Origin: Elymus sibiricus
Taxonomy: Eukaryota > Streptophyta > Magnoliopsida > Poales > Poaceae
NCBI GenBank assembly: GCA_039707655.1
Contig: CM077676.1
Span: 239,958,866 to 240,022,865 of the forward strand
Direction: 5' to 3'
Length of the DNA stretch: 64,000 nucleotides
Positions 41,515-53,996 of the stretch are shown here, in pieces. The translations under genes were made by a program, and so were the position numbers. The number at the start of each line of letters is the position of its first letter. The stretch's first letter is position 1. Below the pieces are notes generated by a model. The model searched no databases. It was not told where the DNA came from and saw only the letters and a program-made list of their open reading frames with translations.

Positions 41515-41561
41515 TAGTGCTTTCATTGAGAGTTCCGCTGCACGATTAGCAGAAGGATCGA

Positions 41562-44500
41562 TGGCTCACCTACAGATCAACTGCGCCAACAACCACGGGG
41601 AAATTTATGCCCCTGGCCAGCTCTTTGTCTTCGGCAGCATGATATTTTGCGCCGACTCGACGGGTCATCTAACCTTAGTCAAGAACTACGCCCCAGGTCA
41701 GATCGTGACCTTTGGTGGCCTCGAATACACTGCGGATTCCCATGGTGAACTCATCCTATCGGGATGGACTACCGGCCGGATTGAGAGCTCGACCGGCTCT
41801 GGAGGATCGACTCCAGAACCGAACTCAGTCACGGTACCCCTTGAGACCCCTGCCACCATCACTCTGGCCAGTCTCCTTCCGATCACCAATCCAGAGATAG
41901 ATCCGGCTCCCACTCCTGAAACTACGTCAGTGTTAGAACTGACCTCAGCGCAGAATTCGGAATTATGTACGGATTCCCGTCGCACCAAGAACGCGTCCTG
42001 TTACACGCCGGGCGTACTTCGAGTCAGCCCTGCCTTCGGCGCATCAATGAATCCCGAAGAGTAATCTCACCTCGATGAGATGCTTGACCGCATCCGGAGC
42101 ATGTCCTTCTCGGACGGCAAGACTTCGGTTTATAATCAGATCGGACTTAAAGCTGACGATAGGGAAATTTACATCCCACCCGCCACCCACCTAGTCGCCA
42201 CGATCGACGATTTAACCAACGAGCTAGACTATGGCGAGGCCTCAGATATGGAAGAGGACACTGATGGCCCCATCGAGAACACCTTGCCCCCGGTACACGC
42301 GGGCAGGTGGACCGCCACGTCCACCTACGATGTGTACATGGTGGACACCCCCAAATCCCCTCCAAGACGTCGGCGAAGACGCCGAAGGGGCCCTAACGGG
42401 GAACCCAGTGGTAATGGCGCGACAGCCAATAACGATGACACGAAGGACGGCGATGCCGGTAACCGTGAGGAGGACATTCCAGATTCCCCCGTAAGGAATG
42501 GCACACCGGACCGACCTCTCAGGGACTCAGATCCCGATGACCTCTTTGAAGGGGCCGACGACAACTATATGCCAGAATCCAAGGAGGATGAGAGCCTCGG
42601 CACCGAGGACTACATCGTCCCCGAAGACCCTTTCGAACAAGAGCGCTTCCGGCGGCGCCTTGCTGCGACCGCCCGGAGCATGAAACGCGAGCAGCAGCAG
42701 CTGTAGGCCAATACCGATGCACTAAATGAAAAGTGGATCGAAGTGCTCTCAGCCGAGCAATACTTGGAGAACCGGCGCCATAGTGCACCGAAATCATACC
42801 CACGTAGGCGCCTCTTGCCGGAATTCGATGAGGAGCTCGCTGATGACCTCGACCGACCCCCTAGAGGCCGAGACAGGCCAAGACGAGAGGACCCCAGTGA
42901 ATGGCCACCTCCATGCCGTTATGGCATGGACCCAGTGGATTACCTAGATCCTCATGACGCTAGACGTCGCATTGAGGAAAACAGGGCTCCCCTTTGATCC
43001 ATCTATGGATCAAGGGGACACGCACCCGCCGACTCGACGGCTACGATGCCTGGGTGGACAGGAACGGCCGTGCTCGAGATAAAGCCTACTCACGGCTCTC
43101 CCCCGACTTCCGACGAGATGCTCCTCGGTTCCGAGGTCCGGCTCACCCAATCTGCTTCGCAGACAGGGTGATGGAACATCAATTCCTGGAAGGGTTTAAA
43201 CCGATCAACATAGAATCATACGATGGCACCACGGACCCAGCAGTTTGGATCGAGGATTTCCTCCTACACACACATGGCTAACGAAGATGATCTCCACACC
43301 ATTGAGTACCTGCCACTTAAGCTCAAAGTACCGGCGAGGCATTGGCTTAACAGCGTTCCTCCTCACTCTATCGGCAGCTGGGAGGCCCTAGAAGACGCTT
43401 TTCGAGCAAACTTCCATGGCACATATGTCCGACCTCCGGACGCTTATGACCTCAGCCGTGTTACCCAGCAGCCAGGCAAATCAGCCCGGAAATTCTGGAA
43501 CAGGTTCCTCACCAAGAAGAACGAGATCATAGACTGCTCCAAAGCCGAGGCCATTGCCACATTTAAAAACAATATCCAAGATGAATGGTTGGCTCGCTAA
43601 CTCGGCCAGGATAAGCCGAGGACTATGGCAGCCCTGACCTCACTGATGACTCGCTTTTGTGCGGGAGAGGACAGTTGGCTCGCCCGAAGTACTCATAATG
43701 GCGAGGCAGGCACCTCGGAAACCCACGATGCCAATGGAAAACCCAAGTGCAATAAAAATAAGCGTAGGTATAAAAATGGTGGAAGCGACACTGAGGACGC
43801 TGCGGTCAACGCAGGGTTCACCGGACCTAAATCCGGGCAGAAAAGAAAACCCTATAAAGGGAACAAGGATTGACCTAGCCAACTTGATAGGCTCCTGGAC
43901 CGCCCATGTGGAATTCACGGCACTCCGGAAAAACTAGCAACCCACACTAACAAGAATTGTTGGGTCTTTAAACAAGCCGGCAAGATAGCGGCAGAGGGTC
44001 AGAATAAACCCAACACCGCAGCGAAGACGAGGATGAACCTCGGCGGTCCAATAATGGAGGCCAAAAGAAGTTTCCTGAGGAGGTAACAGAGGTCAATATG
44101 ATCAATGTCACCCACATCCCTAAAAGAAAGAGGAAGCGTGTACTTCGGGACATATACACGCTGGAGCCAGTCGCCCCAAAGTATAACCCATGGTCGGCTT
44201 ACCCAATCACGTTCGACAAGCACGATCATCTGACCAGCATCAGGCACGGCGGATCGGCGGCGCTCGTCCTGGACACTATGGTTGATGGTTATCATCTAAC
44301 ACGTGTCCTGATGAATGGGGGAAGCTGCCTTAACCTCATCTACGAGGACATAGTTCGGAAGATGGGCATCGACTCATCTCGGATCAAGCCGAGCTCTACC
44401 ACCTTTAAAGGTGTCATTTTAGGCGTCGAAGCCCGCTGTACCAGAACGGTCACCCTAGAGGTAGTCTTCGGCTCGCCCGAGAACTTCAGAAGCGAGGAGT

Positions 44501-44620
44501 TAATCTTCGATATTGTCCCATTCTGAAGTGGATACCACGCGCTCCTAGGGCGCACACTCTTTAAAGCGCGCCCGGGTTGCACAGATCGACCTCGGCCAGG
44601 TACCCCCGCACCCGAAATAG
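41562..44620 (+). pseudogene. gag-protease of A (several stops and frameshifts)
   Basis: Start MAHLQINCANNHGEIYAPGQ. The N-terminus has a duplicated motif (APGQLFVFGSMIFCADSTGH / APGQIVTFGGLEYTADSHGE). Then come an acidic and Arg-rich linker, the gag core (FKPINIESYDGTTDPAVWIE, SIGSWEALEDAFRANFHGTY, SRVTQQPGKSARKFWNRF), and the protease (HGGSAALVLD, VLMNGGSCLNLIYED). The protease Asp is Asn here; B keeps Asp. Stops: TAA 42062, TAG 42704, TGA ~42996, TAA 43598, TGA 43871, TGA 44524. One base is missing near 43020 and two near 43270 compared with B. The end of the protease is deleted (~44540-44580). The frame would close at TAG 44618-44620. Confidence 0.9.
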
Positions 44621-45915
44621 GGATACAGGCTCCTCGCGTGCCCTCTCTAGAGTGGGCACTATGTCCCAAGGGTGCATAATTTCGCATTAAAGATTCCCTA
44701 GGCCGTCGAGGAGCCAAAAATATATTCAAACGTCAGCACGCTTTAACCTAGCGTAGACGTGGCTTCGAGCCCCTGCACAGGCAAGTCTCTGTAAAAGAAA
44801 CAGCCCAACATGACTAATGTCCATATGGTTTCAACCACATAACGGATTTCGGCAACGTCTCCTCTAAAGGAGCTCGGTCAATCAAACGCTTGAAGCGTTT
44901 AAAGGACCGAAAAGGCATCAACCTCCACAAATTCCTCACCATTAATGGAGAGCATCTGGTCAACAGCTCGGAAACGCACACGTGCGGCAGGTAGCGGCCC
45001 GGATTCTTCAAAATCCATTAACAAATATCCGCCCTATTTTTTTCCTTTTTCCTTTACTTTTTTACATTGTATTCTTTCAATTCCTCTCACCGCAGTGAGG
45101 GCATGTATAAGCTTAAAGTCATGAAATAAGGAAACTATGCCCCTTTAAGGTCTCTATCATATTTCTTTATTATCATGGCCCCTGTGGGACGAAGAAGTTC
45201 TCTATAAAAAAAGATACAATTGTATAACAAGTCCGAAGTACTCGGCATCTCGGATTTTGGCCTTATATGCATCAGTCTCGAACCTAGATTTTGGTCAATA
45301 GTTGGGTTGCCCTGCTCCTATGTGTACCCCTTACGCTTCCGATGAATTCGGCTAAGGGCATAACGGGAGAACCACTGCGATTGCGCTGCCAGGTGAATTG
45401 GCATAGCGCCTCAGTGGAGAAAGCCGAAAACTGACTATCTAGGTATGCGTAAACTGGTTCGCCATCCGTAGACTGCGTTAAGCGATGTGACGATAGAGAT
45501 CACCCGTGTTAAACGAAGGGCTTTTATTCCTAGCCGAAGTGTGCCATGGCCTAGACCTCGGCCGACCTAGCCGAACACTTCCCATACCGGGGGCTGGTCA
45601 ACAGCCCCCACAGTCAAACTCCTATGACTAAGTGAAAGGTATCAAGCCACTATAGTCCGATTGCCTAGTTCCTATGAGGCACCGACCACCCTCGGGTACC
45701 GAGACATCGGCTAAGGGTCCGTTGTGCCTTAAGGAACACCCTTTGTATGACCTACACTGGGGTTGAAGCCGACGACTAGCCACTCTCACTTTAAAATAGT
45801 CATATCGGAGGAAAAATTAATTATAAAAACAACAAACATGGAATTTAAACCCATTTTCATTCAACCAAAAGATAAAGTTTTATACATCATACACTCCGGC
45901 ATTCCGAAGTACTCT
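44621..45915. other. Non-coding zone between the convergent genes of A
   Basis: About 1.3 kb alignable along its length with 59034-60311 in B. It lies between the gag-protease stop and the stop of the antisense gene. No credible frame on either strand. Pol would be expected about here in a complete relative. Confidence 0.6.
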
Positions 45916-48799
45916 CTAGAAATACATAGTGTCCTTTGGACACATGGCTTCGGTGGTCCGAGCTCCCACCTCCACCTGGGTGAAGAATTGTTCGGTGGTT
46001 CGCGGCTTGTCGGCCGGAGGGCCAGCGGCACATGTCACCGCATCAACCTTTTGGAAGTGCGTCTTCACGCAGGCGTACGTCCTGCGCGCTCCTTCAAAGC
46101 ACGCGGACCTCTTCCAGTGATCCACGCAAGGCACAGCATCTCGGAGATGGGCCGTAAGGCCGAAGAGGCTCTTTGGCATGGCTTCAGTAGGCCACAACAA
46201 TACGCAGAGGTCCTGGAGCGCCGGTCTCGTCATGCGAAATAACTCCACCAGCTGCTTCACTCGATGATTCAGCAGCTGTGCGGATGGCGACCCCGGGAAC
46301 TGCCCCCAGAAGGCCTTCTCTGCCTCGTGGCCCGCCAGCTGGCCGAAGTACGCCACCGCATCCGCCGCGCTCTGTGGGAGATCCACAAAGACCTCTGCGG
46401 AACGCCATAACTGGGTGAGCTCGACACACCCTTCGCTGCCAAACGAACACTGCAGCAAAAATATCTTACCCGAGGCGATTTGCTCCACTTGCTGGAGCAC
46501 TTCGCGGTCAGCTCGGGCCGAGGTCTTGAGCTCGGAGTGGGCAAGTTGAAGCTTCTTGAGCTCCTCCTTCGTTCGTTACCCTTCCTCCTGAAGCTTGTCG
46601 TGTGCTTTGAACATGCCCTTCAGGGTCTCCTCAACCTCCAGCACCCACGCTTGGTGCTTCTCCCTGGCTGCCGTCTCGGCGGCCCGGGCCTTCTCGGCCA
46701 CGGCGGCAGCAGCCTCCTGCTGCCACACCTCCTCCCGAGCCCTTTCGAGCTCGGCCTTGAGCATCTCCAGCTCCACTAACACCACTGTTGTCAAAACAGT
46801 TCGGCCTTAGTTGTTTTCTTTAACAAAACATGTCATACCTCCTTCGTCCAAAGTACAGGGCAAGTTTAAACTTGCTTACCTTGAGACTGCTCGAGTTTCT
46901 GGTTCGCCAGGATGAGCTCTTCCTGGGACCTCTCGAGTCTCCGGTTTATCTCCGCGATCTCCTCGGAGACGGAGTCCGGAACCGAGGTCGAAACCTGACA
47001 CAAAAAGAGATCCTTATTACAACGGGAAAAGTTAAACCACTAAAAGGCTCCAGGACGGCTGCCTCAAGCAGCGCCCTGGGGGCTACTTAACGGGCTCCTA
47101 CTTAATCAAACGAACCCAATGCCGGTTTCTTGAAACCGACTTCGCGCTCGGGGGCTACTCACTCACTAAGCCATTTAGCAGGCTGTACTCTTATGTCCTC
47201 GGACAAATTCATAACTCATAAATGCTCAAATAAACGAATTAGACTGGATGCACAGAGAGAAAGCGTACCTCAAAACCTGCTACGAGGTTCTTGAAAACCT
47301 CATGCAGGCCGGCCCCTGTGGACCGGTAGCCCTGTAGCGCCGCGCCTATCAAGGCACAGTGCTCTTCCTTGATGGAGGAGCCCATCAGGGCGTCCTCCAT
47401 CTCCTCGGTCCACCCCGCACCAGCCCGTCCTTGGGCAGTTGGCGGGGGTGGAGGCATGACCTCGAATACATCTACCTGGGCAGCCACCACTTGAGGCGGC
47501 GGAACCGAGGTAGACGTCGGCTGGGCCGAGGACTGGCCCAGCCCTTCTTCGATAGCTCGACTCTCTCCGACGACTTGTTGGCAGCCCCGGAGGAGGTTCG
47601 CCTCGGCCTCTTTGGGCCCTTCAGGGGCATGCCCACGTCGGCGTCTTCTAACGCCGACCTCTTCCCCTTCGGGGGGGGGACATCTTCCTCTTCACCCTCC
47701 TCCGCGTCGCCGTCTTGGGCAGCGGAGGTGTGGGTCTCTTCGGATCGGGTGACCGAAGTCCCCCGAGTCTGAGCACTTGACCTCCCCCTCTGGGACTTCG
47801 TCCCTTTGGGGGCCACCACGTGCGGCTCCTCGGTCAGGAGCGCTAAGAGCAGGGGAGTCTGAGGCTCCTCTGGTAGTGGGGCCGGGCATTGCATTCCTTG
47901 TACCCAGGCCAACCACTTCTACAAAACAGTAAACAAAACGATTCAAGCATGACTTTACTTATCGGAACGGGCATCGTAGCCGTGTTCGAGGCCACGGTCC
48001 TCCCCTTCCTTGGGGATCTTGTCCTTGGCCAGCTTCATGAGCTTCGTCCACATGGCAGCCAAGGTGGAGCGGAAGAAGGTGGTGATGGTGTCCATGTCCT
48101 CGGGCTTTTGCGCCCACATTGGGGTGGCCCAAAGTTGGAGAGGGAGAATGCGGCGGTTGAGCATGACATTGATGACGTCGGCAAGCTCGACCTTCCCCAC
48201 GGTAGACCATCACAAGATCCTATCGATCAGGGTCTCCACCTCTTCTGGGTTCCCCCAGGTGACACCCTTCTCCTTCCAGGTCTTCAGTTTCTTGGGGGGC
48301 CCAGCTGAGAAAGTCGGGACCTCGGTCTAGCCAGGGGCGAGTGGTTCAGTGATGTAGAACCACTCTCTTTGCCACTCCTTCACCGTTTCGATGAAGGTGC
48401 CCTTGAACCAGGTGGCCCCCTGGTTCTTGCTGATCATGGCTCCCCCGCACTCCGCGAGATCCGAGCTGCTGGACTTCGGTTTAATCCCGAAGAGCTTCAG
48501 CCACAAGCCAAAGTGTGGCTCGCAGCGGAGGAAGGCCTCGTAGACTGTGATGAAGGCAACGAGGTGAAGAACAGAGTAGGGGCCATGCGCACGAAAGGGT
48601 GCAACGGGAACCCCAGGCCTCGGATGAGGTGGGGGACGAAGACTACCCGCTCCCCGGCGTTGGGAGCGGGCACCAGCTGGCCAGCCGCCGGAGCGCGGGC
48701 GATGGTGGCGGGGCTCAGGTACCCCGCGCTGCGCAGCTCCGAGATGGTCGTGGCCGTCACTACAGAGCCGCCCCAGTGCCCCTTGAGGGTATCGGCCAT
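45916..48799 (-). pseudogene. Antisense Transposase_28-type gene of A (broken)
   Basis: Start MADTLKGHWGGSVVTATTIS at 48799, with a CTTATAAG box 130 bp upstream (48927-48934). The Transposase_28-like segment (VVFVPHLIRGLGFPLH ... LHLVAFITVYEAFLRCEPHF) has lost 36 bp plus one base compared with B, so the frame shifts. A TAG at 48327-48329 and a TGA (Trp in B) follow. A coiled coil lies at 46500-46794 (ELEMLKAELERAREEVWQQE) with TAA at 46576. The C-terminal domain (45918-46500, GCVELTQLWRSAEVFVDLPQ, ALQDLCVLLWPTEAMPKSLF) is intact and ends MYF. Introns follow the pattern of B; the first donor looks degenerate. Confidence 0.75.
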
Positions 48800-49374
48800 G
48801 GCTGGCGGTGGAGGTTGGGCTCACTAAAGGGAGGAGCGGGCAGGATGGATCTGGGCGCTGGAGCTAGACGAAGTAGTGGAGGTGAAGAATGAGAGCGTGG
48901 TCGATTCCACTGTCCACCTTTTCGTTCTTATAAGCCTGTGAAAGGCCAAGAGTCCCCCTTGATGCGCCGATAAACTCACTATTCCCATCAAAAATGTCAT
49001 TAAGCATATGGGGGGAAACAAAATCTTGATGATATCCCTAAGAAAACGGGCACGATCTCTGCCTCGAGGGGACGTGCCAGTAAAGGGCTGCCTCGAACCG
49101 CGATTTATGGGGGGGGAGGCAGTAACTGCTCGACCTATCATGGGGCAAGCCTCTTCGATAAAGTTGTCAGGCCAGATTGGCCCGTTCATACCAGAACAAC
49201 GAGCCTTCGAGGCTAAGACATCTACTCATTTCGGGCAGGGTGCAAGCTCGGCTGGACCTCGGATGTTAATGCTCCGATTAAGAGAAGATGAAATATGAAG
49301 GGGAACTCGTCTGTCAAGCCAAAGACTTTGGATCCGAGATGTTGTCCATTGAAAGAGTCGTCCTCGGCATAGAA

Positions 49375-49392
49375 GACTAGTTCGGGGGCTAC
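49375..49392 (+). other. Polypurine-type tract of A
   Basis: GACTAGTTCGGGGGCTAC just before the 3' LTR. The GGGGGCTAC ending is shared with O. Confidence 0.6.
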
Positions 49393-49885
49393 TGACGGTG
49401 TCCTGGATCAGGGGGTGCTAGCCCAGCCGGCCCGTCTCCTCGGATGGGCCGAGGGGCCCTCGTACGTGACCAATATGGGCTCCGGAAGCTGCACACTGGA
49501 AGCATGATCAAGACTATATCTACCGAAGACTTGACATATACTCCATGATCTCTCCTACCGCCTTTCTCATAGATACCAACCTTGTAACCCTAGATACCCT
49601 CCCTGGCGTGTATATAAGCCATAGGGTTTACCTCGTAAGGGGGACATCAACACAATATCGTTCACCTAGCCCTAGAAGTTAGACACACATTACGATCTCG
49701 AGTTAGAGCAACTCTGTATTTGATACATCTCCATTAATATAAACAGAAGCAGGAAGTAGGGTTTTACCTCCATCAAGAGGGCCCGAACCTGGGTAAACAT
49801 CGTCTCCCTTGTCCTTGTTACCACCGATCCGAGATCCATAGTTCGGGACCCCCTACCTCGAGGTCTGCCGGTTTTTACACCGACA
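49393..49885 (+). repeat. 3' LTR of A
   Basis: 493 bp, partner of 41022-41514. TATA at 49611-49618; leader module 49746-49798 with the full GCCCGAACCTGGGTAAAC, which is mutated in the 5' LTR. Confidence 0.9.
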
Positions 49886-49890
49886 GCGAG

Positions 49891-50689
49891 GCTACGGCGA
49901 GAGCACGCTATGCACAAGCCACAACAGGGGACATAGCAGCTACCCAGGCTCGGGCCACCCTGCGGTGTAAAACCCTACTCCTGCTTGTGGTTTGGATTGC
50001 TATGGTGAGTACAAGTGTACAAGGTAGGAGAAGGTGGAATCGATCCCTCTCTATGGTGGCAGCACTGCCCCTTTTATAGCTACATTGGTCCTCATCCCCC
50101 GAAAATGTTGGCGGGAAGGGTAGCCACACACAACGGTAGTTTTGACAGGGGACAGGTGCCCAGGTTTATCCTGACAAAAGGCGGTCTCCGCTTGCAAAGG
50201 TGTTATCCATGACACGCCGGTGGGCTCGGTGATGACCTACGCCCTGCGCGCCTTATCGTCCTATTCTTAATACACCGAACGGGTAGGCTTTGAGACTTGC
50301 ATTGGGGGTGGGCAGCTGGCGCTGACCCCTTAGCAACTTTGGGCCTGCTGGTATGGCTCCTGTCGCTGTCGTCGTCTTGCGGGGGTGCATCACCTACGTG
50401 GGGGCACACGTGATCCCGCGGCCAGCGCCAAGCGGCGCATGGCACGAGTGGCTTCCGGAGGCTGCCTCGGGAGGCCGCCCCACGAGGGGGGCCTCGCGAG
50501 GCTTCCTGCTACTGCTGCTAAGTCATGGCGGTCAGCTCCTTGCGGGGGGGTCCTCGTGAGGCCGGCGCCTCGCGAGGTATCTTGCTTCGCGGTGCCCGTG
50601 GCCGGGCCGCCTCTTGGGCCTTCACCAAGCGTTGCTTCCTGGGCCACAGGCAGACGGGCTATGGTACCCTGGTCCCCACTGGGCCGATA
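49891..50689 (-). repeat. LTR of C, part 2
   Basis: Resumes after the GCGAG duplication and ends GGGCCGATA, where O has GGGCCGACA. TATA box GCTATAAAAG (minus, 50071-50080); leader module 49940-49986. Confidence 0.75.
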
Positions 50690-52331
50690 GTCCCTTCCTT
50701 TACTTTTATGTTATTTACTTTTATTGTTGAGTCATCACCTTCTCATTCAAGCACCAGTCCTGAGAGCGTTGTTGTCATTCTTAGTTTAACATGCATTGGG
50801 TCTAGTTAATGTTGGATGTGAGCATGATTGGATCTTTTCTACCCTGAATTACAATGTTTAGTCGCTGCTTGAACTTCGGAGGTGCTCTGCATTTATGTTT
50901 TGCTGTCTCAGAAAGGGCTAGCGAGATACCATTCTATCATATTGTATCATGATTGTTTTGACAAAGTGTTGGCATTTGAGATATATTATTATTGCTCGCT
51001 GGTTAATTATGCCATTCATATGAGTAAATGTGAGTTCTAAGTGTTATCATTTATGTGGTTAGTTCATGATCTTTGCTGAAAACTTGGTTACTAGTTAAGC
51101 TTATATACAGCAGCAGAAACAAAAGAGTTTGTAAAAGTTTTTCTATGTCACTTTCAGTTTATCAACTGAATTGCTTGAGGACAAGCTATGAGTTAAGCTT
51201 GGGGGAGTTGATACGTATCCAACATATCTACTTTTCCAAACACTTTTGCTCTTGTTTTGGACTCTAATTTGCATGATTTTAATGGAACTAACACGGACTA
51301 ACGTTGTTTTCAGCAGAACTACCTTAGTGTTGTTTTTTGTGCAGAAACAAAAGTTCTTGGAATTGTACGAAACTTGGCGGAGATTTTTTATTGAATATAT
51401 AAAAAATACTGGCGCAAATACCTACTAGAAGGGGGGCCACCAGGTGCCCACAAGGCAGGGGGCGCGCCTACCCCCAGGGGGCGCCCTGGTGCCTTGTGGG
51501 GCCCACTAACCTCCATTTGACCCAATTCCAACTCCATATAGTTCGTCTTCCCGAGAAAAAAAATAGGAGAAGAAGTTTCATCGCGTTTTATGATACGGAG
51601 CCGCTTCCACCTCCTATTCTTCATCGGGAGGCCAGATCTGGAGTCCATTCGGGGCACTGGAGGGGGAAATTTGTCGCCGTCGTCATCAACAACCTCATGA
51701 TGCTCACCATTGGGAGTGAGTAATTCCATCGTAGCCATACTGGAGGTAGATGGAGATGGATGAGATTCTTCATGTAATCGAGTCAATTTGTTAGGGCTTG
51801 ATCCATAGTATCCACTATGTTCTTAGATTGATGTTGGTATGACATTGCTATGCTTAATGCTTGTCACTAGGGCCTGAGTGCCATGATTTCAGATTTGAAG
51901 CTATTATGTTTCCATGACTATATTTGAGTTGTTGATCCTATCTGCAAGTTATATGCACATGTTATTTCTGAATCGTAAACCCCAAGGTGACAATAATTGG
52001 GATACTCTCCAGGGATGATTGTAATTTGAGGAGTTCATGTATTCACCAATTGTTAATGCTTTGTTCCGATTCTCTATTAAAAGGAGCACCTTAATTACCC
52101 TTTATATTATATTAGGACCCCGATGCCACGGGAGCGTAGAACAAAAGATGTTATACAAGTTCTTATTATAAGCACATATGACTATATACAAAGTACATGC
52201 CTACATATGAGTGATGAATTGGAGCTATTGTGTATCGCTCTATGTTGTGATTGTCACATTATGAATGTCATCCAAATATCCATCGCTACGCCATGCCTAC
52301 GCTTTCTCATAATTCAAAGGATCGATATGGT
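50690..52331 (+). mobile_element. Athila/Sabrina-like gypsy 'E', 3' end
   Basis: 50690-51208 is 3' non-coding sequence ending in the polypurine tract AGCTTGGGGGAG. An LTR starts TGATACGTATCCAAC at 51209 and runs to about 52331, where LTR G begins. AT-rich; no credible frame. The left part of the element is missing next to C. Confidence 0.65.
51209..52331 (+). repeat. LTR of E, 3' end truncated
   Basis: Opens TGATACGTATCC after the polypurine tract. The right limit is set by the start of G and is approximate. Confidence 0.6.
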
Positions 52332-53980
52332 TGACTAGAGGGGGGTGAATAGGCAACTACCAATTTTTAGCTTTTATTAACAAGTTAGGTTAAGCAACAA
52401 ATAGGTTGTCTAGATATGCAACTAGGTAAACAACCTATATGATGCTAACAACCACAACAACACAAGCAAGCAAGGGATACAACACAATAATAGCTTGCAC
52501 AAAGTAAAGGGTAGAAATAACCACAAGTGGAGTGAGTGAAAATGAGGATGTGTTACCGAAGTTCCTTCCCTTTAGGGGGAAGGACGTCTCTGTTGGAGTG
52601 GTGTGGAGGCACAATGCTCCCCAAGAAGCCACTAGGGCCACCGTATTCTCCTCACTCCCTCGCACAATGGAAGATGTCGTGATTCCACTAGTGGTGCCCA
52701 TGAAGGCGGCAACCGAACCTTTACAAACAAGGTTGGGGCTCTCTCCACAACTAAATTGGAGGCCCCCAACACCACCACGGAGCTTCACCACAATGGAATG
52801 TGGCTCCGAAGTGACCTCTTCCATCTAGGGTGCCGAAACACCCAAGAGTAACAAAATCCACACAAGAAAGTATGGGGGAATCAAATTTCCTTTGGTGGAA
52901 GTGTAGATATAGGTCTCCTCCTTCAATACCTAGCAAATCAACAAGTTTGAGTGGCTAGAGAGAGAGAGAGAGATCGTTCAAGAAAGCTTGAAGGGCGTTA
53001 ATGGAGGAGAGAGAGAGGCCAGAGGTAAGTCGAAGGGAGAAGAACCACCCCATTATATAGTGCCCCCCCCCCCCCAAAAAAAAACGAACCGTTACGGCAG
53101 TTTTTACACTACAGCGGTACAACCGCCTGAGTCACCAGTACAACCGGGATTCACGAGGTACACTGCCGAAATGTGCCAGGCAGTACAACCGGGAACAACA
53201 CCGATTGTCCGAAATCACCCGGGAACAACCGGTCCACTACCGCCCAACAACCGCTTCATCACAGACGGGCATCACCCCCATAGCGGTGGTTGGGGCGGTG
53301 GTTGTGCCGGTGCAACCGCCCGACCAGAGTACAAGTGGTGGCTAAGTCAGGACCGCCGCCTGACACTGGTAGTACAGGTTGGCAGAAACCGTCCAGGAAC
53401 TACCGGGCCCCCACCGCCCAACAACCGCTCCACTACAGAAAGAATTCCAGTAGTTGAGCGGTGCTAGGCCGGAACAACTGCCGAGCACCAGTTACTGGGA
53501 CTACCAAGTACCAGGCGGTACAACTGCCCGGAGGCAGTGGTACAACCGCTTGACAGTCTCCTGGAGGCGGCAAACCCTAGGGTATCACCCCTAGGAGCGG
53601 TGGTTGTGCCGGAACAACCAGTCAAGCGGTACAACAGCTTAGACAAGAGGTAAAACCGCTGGGCAATAAAACCCACTGCCACAGATAGACAATGGGGGCC
53701 TCTCTCCTCGAACAGAAGGATGTATAGTCGGTGCAATGAAATGTGTACATGCATTGATTCACCCATTACCTTCCGATGCGGATTCCCTCTTAATAGTACG
53801 GGTTTCCAACGACCAAAGAAAGAAACACGTCGGAAACACTGTCTTTGATCTTTTCCTTCCAAAGGGAAAGCCTAACCGTCTTGCACCAAATAAAGCGTAC
53901 ATGAGTAACTTGGCACACGATTAGTCCGCAAGGTGAATTGTCATCATCACCAAAACACTAAGGGGGGAAATGCCCTAACA
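52332..53980 (-). repeat. LTR of G
   Basis: On minus it starts TGTTAGGGCATTTCCC and ends CCCCTCTAGTCA, about 1.65 kb. A TATA box CTATATAATG (minus) is at 53052-53061. A C13-A9 run lies at 53063-53084 and a GA run near 52952-52974. Confidence 0.65.
53110..53660 (-). promoter_or_regulatory. U3 array of GCGGTACAACCGC-type words (G LTR)
   Basis: At least four exact GGT-N3-ACC cores (GGTACAACC twice, GGTGCAACC, GGTAAAACC) and many near-copies (agtacaaccgg, ggaacaaccgg, caacaaccgc) fill 550 bp directly upstream (minus) of the TATA box. Confidence 0.5.
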
Positions 53981-53996
53981 ATCTCCCCCTTTTTGG
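53981..53996 (-). other. Polypurine tract of G
   Basis: Minus strand CCAAAAAGGGGGAGAT before the LTR's opening TG. Confidence 0.7.

Larger units (their letters stand above)
41022..49885 (+). mobile_element. Non-autonomous gypsy element 'A' (gag-protease plus antisense gene)
   Basis: LTRs 41022-41514 and 49393-49885 (493 bp each) with duplication GCGAG (41017-41021, 49886-49890). It is inserted in the LTR of C. It contains gag and protease, no RT, RNase H or integrase, a 1.3-kb non-coding zone and a minus-strand Transposase_28-type gene. The LTRs differ at roughly 16 of 195 columns checked by eye, so this copy is older than N and O. Confidence 0.9.
39387..50689 (-). mobile_element. Gypsy element 'C', truncated, LTR split by A
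   Basis: Minus-strand 5' LTR (50689 down to 49891, then 41021 down to 40939), primer site and part of gag. It ends abruptly at 39386 against Athila-like sequence. It is a relative of O: the LTR termini and gag are similar, but the sequences are clearly different. Confidence 0.8.

Noticed and set aside
45916..46500. 194-residue minus-strand frame as an independent host gene
   Set aside because: It is the last exon of A's antisense gene; the same frame occurs in B at 60312 in the same element context.
53063..53084. C13-A9 homopolymer run as a regulatory site
   Set aside because: Simple homopolymer next to the TATA of LTR G; the length may even be a sequencing artefact.
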